Below are positions 45,416 through 54,071 of a stretch of DNA of 64,000 bases, one piece after another (the first letter of the stretch is position 1; the number at the start of each line of letters is the position of its first letter). Below the pieces are notes generated by a model that had not been told where the DNA came from, ran no database searches, and worked only from the letters and a program-made list of their open reading frames with translations. Origin of the DNA: Sphingomonas pituitosa NBRC 102491 (GTDB lineage: Bacteria; Pseudomonadota; Alphaproteobacteria; Sphingomonadales; Sphingomonadaceae); assembly GCF_001598435.1 (NCBI RefSeq), contig NZ_BCYY01000026.1:1-64000 (forward strand). Direction: 5' to 3'. A program made the translations under genes and the position numbers.

Positions 45416-46084
45416 GTGGCCCAGCCGCTGATGCCGCACGCGACCGCTTCCTGGCTGGTCGACAATACGTCGCTGTCGTTCGAGCAGATTGCCGAGTTCT
45501 GCGGGCTCCACATCCTGGAAGTCCAGGCGATCGCCGACGATACCGCCGCGACCAAGCTCACCGGCCGCGATCCGGTGCGCGCGCACGAACTGACGATGGA
45601 CGAGATCGAGAAGGGGCAGGCGAACCCCAACTACGTCCTCAAGATGCAGAAGGGCCCCGAGCAGGTCCGCCGCACCAAGGGGCCGCGCTACACGCCGGTC
45701 TCGAAGCGGCAGGACAAGCCGGACGGCATTGCCTGGATCCTGCGCCACCATCCGGAAGTGTCCGACGGCGCGATCGGCAAGCTGATCGGCACCACCCGCA
45801 CCACCATCGCCGCGATCCGCGACCGTACCCACTGGAACATCGGCAACATCGTGCCGAAGGATCCGGTGACGCTGGGCCTGTGCTCGCAGCGCGAGCTGGA
45901 CGCGCTGGTGGCGAAGGCCGCCAAGGCCGCCGGCATCGAGGCGCCGACCGATACCCGTCTCGAGGGCGACCGCGAAGCGCTGATCGAGCAGCTTCGCGCC
46001 GAGCGCTATGCCGCAAGCCATGTGCCCGAGCCGCAGGAAGCCGCGCCGGTCGAGCACACGGCGGAAAGCCTGTTCAAGCATTGA
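45416..46084 (+). CDS. trcR: Cell-cycle transcriptional regulator TrcR (DUF1013)
   Basis: The 222-residue protein belongs to the alphaproteobacterial DUF1013 family. The N-terminal helix-turn-helix-like part (LSFEQIAEFCGLHILEVQAIAD) and the middle (GIAWILRHHPEVSDGAIGKLIGTTRTTIAAIRDRTHWN) are highly conserved. The C-terminal tail (about residues 175-222) is variable and acidic. The start is a GTG (45416) seven bases after GGAG, giving MAQPLMPHATASW. A strong terminator at 46110-46140 ends the gene. The regulated genes are not evident from position. Confidence 0.9.
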   Translation: MAQPLMPHATASWLVDNTSLSFEQIAEFCGLHILEVQAIADDTAATKLTGRDPVRAHELTMDEIEKGQANPNYVLKMQKGPEQVRRTKGPRYTPVSKRQDKPDGIAWILRHHPEVSDGAIGKLIGTTRTTIAAIRDRTHWNIGNIVPKDPVTLGLCSQRELDALVAKAAKAAGIEAPTDTRLEGDREALIEQLRAERYAASHVPEPQEAAPVEHTAESLFKH

Positions 46085-46109
46085 GATCGCCTTCCCGGGC
46101 GTAAACGAG

Positions 46110-46140
46110 CGGGCCTCGGCGCAACCAGCGCCGGGGCCCG
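46110..46140 (+). terminator. Terminator after trcR
   Basis: The stem CGGGCCTCGGCGC with GCGCCGGGGCCCG, one bulge or mismatch, has a 5-base AACCA loop and is followed by TTCT. It lies 25 bases after the stop. Confidence 0.75.
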
Positions 46141-46552
46141 TTCTGCTAATCCGATCTGCAGCAAAGGGCGCCGCTCAATCCATATAATTGCCCTCCCCCT
46201 TGCAATTGCAAAGTGTGAGGCCCCCCCTGGATCAAGCGGCGTGCGACCCAATGATCGCTCCGGGCCAGGCTGACATGTTGCGTTTTCGCGTACATGTCAG
46301 AGCAGATAGAGTTTTCGCTTTCCCCCGGTCCACGAAACTCCCGCCGGCGCTCATCAGCCCTGGTAGCGATGTGTAGACATCTACGCATATTCGTGGAGAT
46401 GAAGAAGCACCTAAAATTCGATGTAGCTCACGGGATTGCAGCAAGCGTTTTAGAAATGTGCGATCGGGGCGGTGGCACTCAGGGCACCTTGCCCGAGCAG
46501 CGTGCTGCAATAGAACCTGTCGAGGGCGACAACCCCGACGAGGAGCATAGCC
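46141..46552. other. Dyad-rich intergenic region before the dienelactone-hydrolase gene
   Basis: Between the trcR terminator and the next ATG I see no gene. The sequence is lower in GC than its neighbours. It contains a 12-base perfect palindrome TTGCAATTGCAA (46200-46211), a hairpin with 9-bp perfect arms CTGACATGT (46270-46278) and ACATGTCAG (46292-46300) enclosing GCG-TTTT-CGC, and a small dyad GTAGA-CA-TCTAC near 46371-46382. They may be operators or an attenuator for the downstream gene. The ribosome site GAGGAG is at about 46541-46546. Confidence 0.5.
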
Positions 46553-47416
46553 ATGTGTGACGAACATACCGCAGCCGAGAACAACCGGGCGATGGGCGGT
46601 CTCACCCGCCGCGGCTTTACCGCCGCCGCCGCCGCGTCCGGCTTCATGGCGATCCTGCCGAGCCCTGCCAACGCCGCGACGGTGCAGGGCCGCGACGTCA
46701 CCATCAAAACTGCCGACGGCACGGCCGATGCCTATTTCGTCGCACCGGCCAGCGGCAAGCACCCGGCGGTGCTGGTATGGCCGGACATCATGGGCCTGCG
46801 CCCGGCCTTCCGGCAGATGGCCGATCGGCTGGCGCAATCGGGCTATGCGGTGCTGACGGTGAACCAGTTCTACCGATCGACCAAGGCGCCGTTCCTGAAA
46901 CCGGGCCAGTCGTTCGACCAGCCCGAGGTTCGCGCGATGATCATGCCCTGGCGCGATCCGCTGACCCCGGCGGCGATCACCGCCGACGCCGGGAGCTTCG
47001 CCGCCTTCCTCGATGCCCAGCCCGAGGTGGATCGCAAGCGCGGCATGGGCAGCACCGGCTATTGCATGGGCGGCCCCTTCGTCTTCCGCACCGCCGCCGC
47101 GCTCCCGGGGCGGGTACGCGCCGGCGGCAGCTTCCATGGTGCGGGGCTGGTGACTGATGCGGCGGACAGCCCGCACAAGCTGGTGCCGCAGTTGCAGGGC
47201 CGCTACCTGGTCGCCATCGCCGAGAATGACGACGCGCGTGCACCGGACGACAAGAACGCGCTGCGCTCGGCCTTCGGGGCCGCCAAGGTCCCCGCCGAGA
47301 TCGAAGTCTATGCCGGTGCGATGCACGGCTGGTGCCCGCCGGACAGCCGCGTCTACAATGCGGCACAGGCCGATCGCGCATGGGATCGATTGCTCAAGAC
47401 CTTCGCCGGTCTTTGA
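46553..47416 (+). CDS. Tat-exported dienelactone-hydrolase-family protein
   Basis: The 287-residue protein has a twin-arginine signal (LTRRGFTAAAAASGFMAIL, cleavage near ANAAT) and a dienelactone hydrolase domain. The nucleophile is Cys in STGYCMGGPF, the Asp lies in AIAENDDARAPDDK, and the His in AGAMHGWCPPD. It hydrolyses a lactone or ester, probably in the periplasm; the natural substrate is unknown. It follows the dyad-rich gap and precedes a glutathione S-transferase gene. Confidence 0.9.
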   Translation: MCDEHTAAENNRAMGGLTRRGFTAAAAASGFMAILPSPANAATVQGRDVTIKTADGTADAYFVAPASGKHPAVLVWPDIMGLRPAFRQMADRLAQSGYAVLTVNQFYRSTKAPFLKPGQSFDQPEVRAMIMPWRDPLTPAAITADAGSFAAFLDAQPEVDRKRGMGSTGYCMGGPFVFRTAAALPGRVRAGGSFHGAGLVTDAADSPHKLVPQLQGRYLVAIAENDDARAPDDKNALRSAFGAAKVPAEIEVYAGAMHGWCPPDSRVYNAAQADRAWDRLLKTFAGL

Positions 47417-47494
47417 CCGGTTGACCCGGCGCATGATCCGTGTTCCCCTCTTGTTCTCGGCCGTTCGAGTCGGGGGCAACAGGGGTACGGGGCC

Positions 47495-48130
47495 ATGACG
47501 GACCAACTGATTCTCTACACCAACCCGCAATCGCGCGGCCGCATCGCGCGGTGGATGCTCGAGGAGGTGGGCGCGACGTACAGCGTCGAAGTGCTCGACT
47601 ATGCCTCGACGATGAAGGGGGAGGCATATCGCGCGATCAACCCGATGGGGAAGGTGCCGGCCATCGTCCATGGCGGCAAGGTCGTCACCGAATGTGCCGC
47701 GATCTGCGCCTATCTGGCGGAGGCGTTTCCGGAGGCAGGCCTCGCGCCGCTGCCGGAGGAGCGCGCAGACTATTATCGCTGGCTGTTCTACGCGGCCGGG
47801 CCGGTGGAGCAGGCGACGACCAACAATTACGCCAAGTTCGATTCGGGCGATCAGTCGCGCATGTTCGGCTATGGCAATTTCGACCTCGTGGTGGACGTGC
47901 TCGACGGACTGCTGTCGTCGCGTCCCTATGCGACCGGCGACCGCTTCACCGCCGCCGACGTCTATCTGGGTTCGCAGATCGGATGGACGACGATGTTCGG
48001 CATGCTGCCGAAGCGCGACTCGTTCGCGGCCTATATCGAACGGGTACAGAGCCGCGCGGCCTATCAGCGCGCCTGGGCGATGGATGACGCGCTGGTTGCG
48101 GAAGCGCAAAAGGCGGCCGAGCCGGCTTGA
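47495..48130 (+). CDS. Glutathione S-transferase
   Basis: The 211-residue cytosolic transferase has the thioredoxin-like N-domain (LILYTNPQSRGRIARWMLEE, with NPMGKVPAIVHGGKVVTECAAICAYLAEAF providing the cis-Pro and the glutathione gamma-Glu contacts). The helical C-domain has ATGDRFTAADVYLGSQIGW, the N-capping box. SRG near the start may supply the activating residue of the beta or Ser-type classes. The physiological substrate is unknown. It is convergent with the downstream esterase, after a 129-base gap. Confidence 0.92.
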   Translation: MTDQLILYTNPQSRGRIARWMLEEVGATYSVEVLDYASTMKGEAYRAINPMGKVPAIVHGGKVVTECAAICAYLAEAFPEAGLAPLPEERADYYRWLFYAAGPVEQATTNNYAKFDSGDQSRMFGYGNFDLVVDVLDGLLSSRPYATGDRFTAADVYLGSQIGWTTMFGMLPKRDSFAAYIERVQSRAAYQRAWAMDDALVAEAQKAAEPA

Positions 48131-48259
48131 TCGGGCAGGGCGAGCACTGTCCGGTGCGCGGGTGCAGCGGCGCACTGGTGCGGGCTGGGCGGGGACCAGG
48201 TCCTCGCTGGGCTATCCGCAGCTTGAACTCCGCCGGTGCCCCCCACCATCTCGCCCGAG

Positions 48260-49267
48260 TCAGAGCATGCCGATGTTGCGCAGCCACTGCGCAACCGCAC
48301 CGGGCCATTCGCGGGAGATCGGATCGGCCGTCGGCCGCATCCCGAACGCATGGCCTCCCTTGGCATAAAGCCGCATGTCGACCGGTACGCCGGCGTCGCT
48401 GAGCGCCAGGGCATAAGCAATTGGCTGGCGGATCGGGTCCATCGGGTCGTTCATGGCATGCAGGATCATCGTCGGCGGTGCCTTGGGGCTGATGGTAACC
48501 CATGGCTTGAGCTCGAGACTGTTCCTGCCCTTGCTGTCGTCCAGCATGCGCGCAGTATAGGCGACGATCGCGAAATCGGGCAGGGGCGATTGGCGGTCCG
48601 CCGCATCCGCAAGCGGGTAGGTGCGCGCTTCGGTGTTGCTCATGTTCGCTGCGAGATAAGCCCCCGCCGAAAAGCCGATCACGCCGATCTTGTGCGGGTC
48701 GACCCCGTAGGACGCAGCCTGTTCCCGCAACAGGCCCATGGCACGCTGGGCGTCTTCCAAGGCCAGAAGCATCTTCGGTCGCTGTTGCTTGCCATGCCTG
48801 ATCGGCCACTTCTGCGGCACCCGGTATTTCAGAACGGCGCAGGTCATGCCCTGCTGCACCGCCCAGTCGCAGATTTCGGTGCCTTCCAGATCCATCGCAA
48901 GGACTTCGAACCCGCCGCCCGGCAGGACCAGCATGGCAGTGCCCGGGTTGCGCCCCTTCGGCCGATATAGGGTCATGGTCGGGCGGGTGACATAGCTTGC
49001 CCAATGCCATGTGCGGCCGCCGACCAGGCCTGTGCCGTTCCCGGTGCCTTCGGGGCGATCGCCGGTATCGGGCTTGGCGAGCGGCGTGCCTGCCGGCCAG
49101 AGCGGAATCTGCTCTCCATCCGTGCCGGGTTGCCAGATGCCCGCTCGCTCGTTCCTGGGAAGGGCCGATTGCGCCAGGGCGGCATCGGGCCCGCTGCGCT
49201 GTCCATGGGCCACGCTTGCCATGCCGACCGCAAGGAGAAAGGGCACGAGAAACCGGAAGCGCGACAA
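48260..49267 (-). CDS. Exported alpha/beta-hydrolase, acetyl-xylan-esterase-like
   Basis: The 335-residue protein has a signal peptide (FLVPFLLAVGMASVAHGQ). Its fold belongs to the BD-FAE/Axe-type hydrolases, which usually act on acetylated sugars or small esters. The oxyanion region is LVLPGGGFEVLAMDLEG, the nucleophile elbow IGFSAGAYLAANMS, the acid ILHAMNDPMDPI, and the histidine YAKGGHAFGMRP. It is likely periplasmic and stands alone between two convergent genes. Confidence 0.88.
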   Translation of the reverse strand: MSRFRFLVPFLLAVGMASVAHGQRSGPDAALAQSALPRNERAGIWQPGTDGEQIPLWPAGTPLAKPDTGDRPEGTGNGTGLVGGRTWHWASYVTRPTMTLYRPKGRNPGTAMLVLPGGGFEVLAMDLEGTEICDWAVQQGMTCAVLKYRVPQKWPIRHGKQQRPKMLLALEDAQRAMGLLREQAASYGVDPHKIGVIGFSAGAYLAANMSNTEARTYPLADAADRQSPLPDFAIVAYTARMLDDSKGRNSLELKPWVTISPKAPPTMILHAMNDPMDPIRQPIAYALALSDAGVPVDMRLYAKGGHAFGMRPTADPISREWPGAVAQWLRNIGML

Positions 49268-49473
49268 ACCTTATCTCCCGCTGCGAGAGACCAGCCTTCC
49301 TTCATGGTGCGCTGGGCTGCAGACGCAAAAAACTAGCTGCCGGCCCCGTTCGCGCAACCAGTGGCTGGGCGATCGGGGAAGCTAAGGCACCTACGGGCGC
49401 GCGCAGCCGATGTTGCGCTGAAGGCTGCGGACGCTGGCAGGCCGACGCGACGGCGCGTCTCCGCGCCGCCGGC

Positions 49474-50964
49474 TCAGGCGTCGATCGTGTAGTTGAGGAA
49501 GTCGGGGATCGGACCGTTCCAGCCTTCGTCCGGGCCGTCGTCCTGGTCGCGGCGGCGGCGGCGGTCGTCGCGGAGCGGACGTTCGTCGCGCACGGGGCGC
49601 TCGTCGCGCACCGGACGCTCGTTGCGGGTGGGGCGGTCGTCGCGCGGGGGACGAGCGCGGCTCTCCTCGCGAGGTGCGGGCGCTGCAGGGGCCTCCTCGC
49701 GCGGTGCTGCGGCGCGGCGGGACCGGGGCTTGGCCGGTGCCTCGGCGGCGACGTCCTCGCGGCGCGGCTCCGCCTTCTTGGGTTCGCGCTTCTTGCCACG
49801 CTCGCGCTTGGGCGCCGGGGCATCTGCATCGTCCGACGACGCGACCGGGCTCGGCACGCGCTCGATCTTGTGACCGGTCAGCTTCTCGATCTCGACGATG
49901 TTCTCGGCATCCTCGGGCGTCACCAGCGTATAAGCGATGCCGGTGGCGCCGCCGCGGCCGGTGCGGCCGATGCGGTGGACATAATCGTCCGGATGCCAGG
50001 GCGCGTCGAAGTTGAAGACGTGGCTCACGCCCTTCACGTCGATGCCGCGCGCCGCGACGTCCGAGGCGACGAGGATGTTCACGTCGCCGTTCTTGAACCG
50101 GTCCAGCTCGGCGATGCGGGCGGACTGGTCCATGTCGCCGTGAATCTCGGCCGAGCGGAAGCCGTGCTTCTTCAGGCTCTTGTTGAGGTCGCGCACCGTC
50201 GTCTTGCGGTTGCAGAAGATGATCGCGTTGGAGACCTCGTCCTGCTGCAGCAGGCGGCGCAGCACGTCGCGCTTCACATGCGCGGTGGCCGGCACCTGGA
50301 CGATGCGCTGGGTGATGTTGATGTTCGCGGTGGCGGGGCGCGCCACTTCGATCGTCTTGGGATCGGTGAGGAAGCGGTCCGCCAGCTTCTTGATCGGCGG
50401 CGGCATCGTCGCCGAGAAGAGCAGCGTCTGGCGCACCTTGGGCAGCTTGGTGCAGATTTCCTCGATGTCGGGGATGAACCCCATGTCGAGCATCCGGTCC
50501 GCCTCGTCGATCACCAGCAGGCTGCAGCCGGTGAGCAGGATCTTGCCGCGGCCATAGAGGTCCATCAGCCGGCCCGGCGTGGCGATCAGGACGTCGACGC
50601 CCTTTTCCAGTGCCTTGACCTGGTCGCCCATCTGCACGCCGCCGATCAGCAGCGCCATCGAGAGCTTGTGGTTGAGGCCGTATTTCTCGAAATTCTCCGC
50701 GACCTGCGCCGCCAGCTCGCGCGTGGGCTCGAGGATCAGCGAGCGCGGCATCAGCGCGCGGGTGCGCCCTTCGCCGAGCACGTCGATCATCGGCAGCACG
50801 AAGGCGGCGGTCTTGCCGGTGCCCGTCTGGGCGATGCCGATGAGGTCCTTCCCCATCAGAACCGATGGGATCGCCTGGCGCTGGATCGGAGTCGGCTCGG
50901 TATAGCCGGCGTCGGTCACCGCGCGGAGGAGTTCGTCAGAAAGGCCGAGATCGGCAAAGCTCAT
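49474..50964 (-). CDS. DEAD-box ATP-dependent RNA helicase (RhlE-like)
   Basis: The 496-residue RNA helicase shows all motifs: Q motif (PTPIQRQAIPSVLMG), IAQTGTGKTAAFVLP, PTRELAAQV, DEADRMLDMGF, SAT and HRIGRTGRGGATG. A C-terminal extension of about 110 residues is low-complexity and strongly charged: lysine/arginine-rich (KRERGKKREPKKAEPRRED), then repeated RPVRDERP units. The tail probably binds RNA or sets helicase localisation. Members unwind rRNA duplexes or mRNA structure in ribosome assembly and cold adaptation. Confidence 0.94.
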   Translation of the reverse strand: MSFADLGLSDELLRAVTDAGYTEPTPIQRQAIPSVLMGKDLIGIAQTGTGKTAAFVLPMIDVLGEGRTRALMPRSLILEPTRELAAQVAENFEKYGLNHKLSMALLIGGVQMGDQVKALEKGVDVLIATPGRLMDLYGRGKILLTGCSLLVIDEADRMLDMGFIPDIEEICTKLPKVRQTLLFSATMPPPIKKLADRFLTDPKTIEVARPATANINITQRIVQVPATAHVKRDVLRRLLQQDEVSNAIIFCNRKTTVRDLNKSLKKHGFRSAEIHGDMDQSARIAELDRFKNGDVNILVASDVAARGIDVKGVSHVFNFDAPWHPDDYVHRIGRTGRGGATGIAYTLVTPEDAENIVEIEKLTGHKIERVPSPVASSDDADAPAPKRERGKKREPKKAEPRREDVAAEAPAKPRSRRAAAPREEAPAAPAPREESRARPPRDDRPTRNERPVRDERPVRDERPLRDDRRRRRDQDDGPDEGWNGPIPDFLNYTIDA

Positions 50965-51047
50965 GCAATTGTCCGGATAATGGGCGCGTTGATTTGCACC
51001 TTAACAGAAGGCATCGCGCTTGCGGATTCAGCCGCAAAAGTCAAGCT

Positions 51048-51497
51048 TCACCGTGCGCGAACCAGGTTCTTGAACGCCTGAACGGGACAAGTTCGGCCCG
51101 AACGCGATCGGAGGGCATCGCGGCCGGCGCAGAACTTGCTGTCCTTGGTCGGCTTCAGATAGGCGCCCGAATAGAAGCCGAGCGCCGGGCATTCGGCGCC
51201 CAGCTTGGCGCGGAGCAGCGATCCGTCCTCCAGGATCAGGTCGACGCTGTCCGCGGCGTTGACGGTGAAGCCCTGGATGCGATCGACCGCGACGCAGTTC
51301 TTCGCACGCCGTTCCACCACCGAGGGCGCCTCGCGCACGACGATGGTGGTCGTCGTCACGGTCATGCGCGGCACATGGATGGTCACATGTTGCTGGACGG
51401 CCGAACCAAGCGCGATTTCCGCGGGCAGCGCCGGTCGCGCCGCGGGGGCGACGAACATCAGCGCCAGGCCGGCGGCGGCGATCGGCAGATTCGGCAT
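51048..51497 (-). CDS. Exported protein of unknown function
   Basis: The 149-residue product has a signal peptide (MPNLPIAAAGLALMFVAPAA). The mature protein contains RIQGFTVNAADSVDLILEDG, KLGAECPALGFYSGAYLKPT and DSKFCAGRDALRSRSGRTC. The four or five cysteines in a short region could pair and are characteristic of this small exported group. I can assign no function. Two other in-frame ATG codons upstream (one at 51521) make the start uncertain. It is divergent from the flavoprotein gene. Confidence 0.65.
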   Translation of the reverse strand: MPNLPIAAAGLALMFVAPAARPALPAEIALGSAVQQHVTIHVPRMTVTTTTIVVREAPSVVERRAKNCVAVDRIQGFTVNAADSVDLILEDGSLLRAKLGAECPALGFYSGAYLKPTKDSKFCAGRDALRSRSGRTCPVQAFKNLVRAR

Positions 51498-51571
51498 GGT
51501 GGGATCGGATCGTAGGAACATCGCTTGAACGGTGGATGAACTGCCGCACGCCATGCTAGTGCGCAAGCATC

Positions 51572-53020
51572 ATGACACCCGAGCAGCAGCGTATCACCGC
51601 CTTTGCCGCCGAGCGCTTCGGCCCCAAGGCAGTCACGACCGATCCGCAGGACATCGCGCCCTGGCTGACCGACTGGCGCCGCCGCTACCACGGCACGGCG
51701 CCGGCGATGCTGTCGCCGGGATCGACGGAGGAAGTCAGCGCGCTGGTCGCGCTCGCCAATGATCTGGGCGTCGCGCTGGTGCCGCAGGGCGGGAATACCG
51801 GCATGGTCGGGGGCGCCATCCCGCCCGCGGACGGGTCGGCCTTGCTTCTCTCCACCCGCCGGCTGCAGCGGATACGGGCGATGGATGCGGCGGCCAACCT
51901 CGCGGTGGCGGAGGCCGGAGTGATCCTCGGCACCTTCCGCGATGCCGCCGAGGCGGCGGGACGGCGCTTCCCGCTCGACCTGGGCGCGCGGGGCAGTGCC
52001 ACGATCGGCGGGCTGGTCTCCACCAATGCGGGGGGCGTGCAGGTGCTCCGCTTCGGTACGATGCGCGCGCTGATCGCGGGCGTCGAGGCGGTGCTGCCCG
52101 ACGGATCGGTGCATGACGGGCTGTCGGCGCTGAAAAAGGACAATCGCGGCTATGACCTCAACCAGCTGCTGATCGGCGCGGAGGGCACGCTGGGCATCGT
52201 CACCGCGGCCACGCTGCGGCTGGTGCCGGCGGCAGCGGCGCGGGCGGTGGCCTGGGTCGGCGTCGAGAGCCCGGCCCAGGCGCTCTCGCTGCTGCGCCGA
52301 TTGCAGGCGGCGACCGACATGGTCGAGAGCTTCGAGATCATGCCGGACGACACGGTGGCGCTGGTGCTGGAGCATGTGCCGGGCACGCGCCTGCCGCTGG
52401 CCGGCAGCCATCGCTGGCACGTGCTGATCGAGGCGGTGACGAGCGACGCGGCCGCGGAGGCGCCCATAACGGTGCTCGAGCGGATGCTGGCCGGCGCTTT
52501 CGAGGCGGGGCTCGCCGGGGATGCGGTGATCGCCGCCAGCGAGGCGCAGGCGGAAGCCTTCTGGCGCATCCGCCATTCGATTTCGGAGGCCGAGCGTTCG
52601 GCCGGGCCTGCGGTGCAGCACGACATTTCGGTGCCGGTGGAAGACATGCCGCGCTTCATGGTGGAAGGCGGCGCTGCGGCCGAGGCGCGCTTCCCCGGCA
52701 CGCACGCGATCGCCTATGGCCATCTCGGCGACGGGAACGTCCATTTCCACGTTCGCGCGCCAAGGGGCGTCGATCGCGAGCGCTGGTATGCGGAGGACGC
52801 GCCGCATATCACCCGCATGGTGCACGACATGGTGGTGGCGGCGGGCGGATCGATCTCCGCCGAGCACGGCATCGGCCAGATGAAGCGCGACGAACTTGCG
52901 CGACTTTCCTCGCCGGCGCGCATGGCCGCGCTGCGCGCGATCAAGAAGGCGCTCGATCCGAAGCTGATTCTCAATCCGGGAAAGCTGGTCGCGCTTGCGC
53001 CTGAAACGTTCAGCAAATAG
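51572..53020 (+). CDS. FAD-linked oxidase (GlcD/D-2-hydroxyacid dehydrogenase-like)
   Basis: The 482-residue protein has an N-terminal FAD-binding PCMH domain (PQGGNTGMVGGAIPPADGSA, then ARGSATIGGLVSTNAGGVQVLRFG) and a C-terminal substrate domain with YGHLGDGNVHFHV and AEHGIGQMKRDEL, ending in LILNPGKLV. This is the pattern of D-lactate, D-2-hydroxyglutarate or glycolate oxidase subunits. The exact acid is not readable. A single-gene dehydrogenase without electron-transfer subunits nearby suggests a quinone or cytochrome c acceptor. Confidence 0.9.
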   Translation: MTPEQQRITAFAAERFGPKAVTTDPQDIAPWLTDWRRRYHGTAPAMLSPGSTEEVSALVALANDLGVALVPQGGNTGMVGGAIPPADGSALLLSTRRLQRIRAMDAAANLAVAEAGVILGTFRDAAEAAGRRFPLDLGARGSATIGGLVSTNAGGVQVLRFGTMRALIAGVEAVLPDGSVHDGLSALKKDNRGYDLNQLLIGAEGTLGIVTAATLRLVPAAAARAVAWVGVESPAQALSLLRRLQAATDMVESFEIMPDDTVALVLEHVPGTRLPLAGSHRWHVLIEAVTSDAAAEAPITVLERMLAGAFEAGLAGDAVIAASEAQAEAFWRIRHSISEAERSAGPAVQHDISVPVEDMPRFMVEGGAAAEARFPGTHAIAYGHLGDGNVHFHVRAPRGVDRERWYAEDAPHITRMVHDMVVAAGGSISAEHGIGQMKRDELARLSSPARMAALRAIKKALDPKLILNPGKLVALAPETFSK

Positions 53021-53073
53021 ACCGCGGGCCGGTTGAAACGCCTTTCGACGAAAAAAGTTCTCAGGAGATCCTC

Positions 53074-53847
53074 ATGGCCAGCGCGCCGCAGCAGTCGCTT
53101 CCCTTGTTCTACAATCAGCTCGAGCCGCTTTCGAGCCAGGTCCATGCCGATTTCCGTACGCGTTCGACCGATCGCGCGGCTTTCCTTGCCAACCAGCACG
53201 CCGTGCCGGTCACCGTCGAGGAATTCCCGCTGGTGCAGCGCTTCATGCCGATCGTCTTTTCGGTCGGTGACGATCCCGTGCCGCTGGCGCTGATGGGCCT
53301 GAACGAGGGCGTGAACACCTTCTTCGACGCCGAAGGCAAGCTGGTCGATCCGAACTTCTACGTGCCGGCCTATATCCGCCGCTATCCGTTCCTGCTCGCC
53401 CGCCTGCGCCCGGAGAGTGACGAGCTGTCGCTCTGCTTCGATCCGACCTCGGACGTGATCGGCAAGTTCGAGGAGGGCGAGGCCCTGTTCGAGAATGGCG
53501 AGCCGAGCGAAGTCACCAAGAACATCCTGCAGTTCAACGAGCAGTTCGAGACCGCCGGTGCCCGCACCAGCCAGTTCATGCGCGAGCTGAAGGACATGAA
53601 CCTGCTGATCGACGGCGAAGTCTCGATCCAGCCGGACGGCGCGGCACAGCCCTTCGTCTATCGCGGCTTCATGATGGTCGACGAGAACAAGCTGAACGAG
53701 ATGCGCGGCGACCAGCTGCGCAAGATCGTCCAGAACGGCATGCTGCCGCTGATCTACGCCCACCTTTTCTCGCTGGCGCAGATGCGCGAGCTGTTCGCCC
53801 GCCAGATGCGTTCGGGCTGGCAGCCCGAAGTCCAGCTGGTCGGCTGA
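53074..53847 (+). CDS. SapC family protein
   Basis: The 257-residue protein matches the SapC family, named for a gene of the Campylobacter S-layer region and common in sphingomonads and other Proteobacteria. The N-terminal NQLEPLSSQVHADFRTRST, then DPVPLALMGLNEGVNTFFD, and the middle YIRRYPFLLARLRPESDEL are the recognisable parts. It is predicted soluble with no signal peptide. The biochemical role is not established. Such genes often accompany TonB receptor or tryptophan-halogenase genes, none of which is adjacent here. It ends in a terminator and then a short tandem repeat. Confidence 0.88.
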   Translation: MASAPQQSLPLFYNQLEPLSSQVHADFRTRSTDRAAFLANQHAVPVTVEEFPLVQRFMPIVFSVGDDPVPLALMGLNEGVNTFFDAEGKLVDPNFYVPAYIRRYPFLLARLRPESDELSLCFDPTSDVIGKFEEGEALFENGEPSEVTKNILQFNEQFETAGARTSQFMRELKDMNLLIDGEVSIQPDGAAQPFVYRGFMMVDENKLNEMRGDQLRKIVQNGMLPLIYAHLFSLAQMRELFARQMRSGWQPEVQLVG

Positions 53848-53860
53848 TCGAACACGACCC

Positions 53861-53889
53861 GGGGGAGCGGCGGTGCTGCTCCCCCTTCT
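53861..53889 (+). terminator. Terminator after sapC
   Basis: The stem GGGGGAGC with GCTCCCCC (53861-53868 and 53878-53885) has a 9-base loop and is followed by TTCT. It begins 13 bases after the sapC stop and runs directly into the tandem repeat. Confidence 0.8.
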
Positions 53890-53950
53890 GTCTGGCCCCT
53901 TCTGTCTGGCCCCTCTGTCTGGCCCCTCTGTCTGGCCCCTCTGTCTGGCG
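53886..53950 (+). repeat. Short direct tandem repeat (13-14 bp unit, about five copies)
   Basis: The unit TTCTGTCTGGCCCC occurs twice, then TCTGTCTGGCCCC twice, and a final partial TCTGTCTGGCG. The copies are otherwise identical, which implies recent slippage. It lies directly after the sapC terminator and carries no gene. Confidence 0.9.
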
Positions 53951-54037
53951 AAGCCGCCTTCCGCGCCGCCACGACCGCGCTTTCCCCGAAAAATAGCGCC
54001 TCGCCGTTCAATCGATGAACTTCTGCGATGAGTTGCC

Positions 54038-54065
54038 TTGAACTCGGTCGCCCGCCCTCTATATC
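54038..54065 (+). promoter_or_regulatory. Candidate sigma-70 promoter for the small RNA
   Basis: TTGAAC (54038-54043) and TATATC (54060-54065) are spaced by 16 bases. The predicted start of transcription is near 54072. Confidence 0.55.
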
Positions 54066-54071
54066 TTTTAG

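Noticed and set aside
53886-53950. The tandem repeat as a CRISPR array
   Set aside because: Units of 13-14 bases follow each other without spacers, and no cas genes are present.
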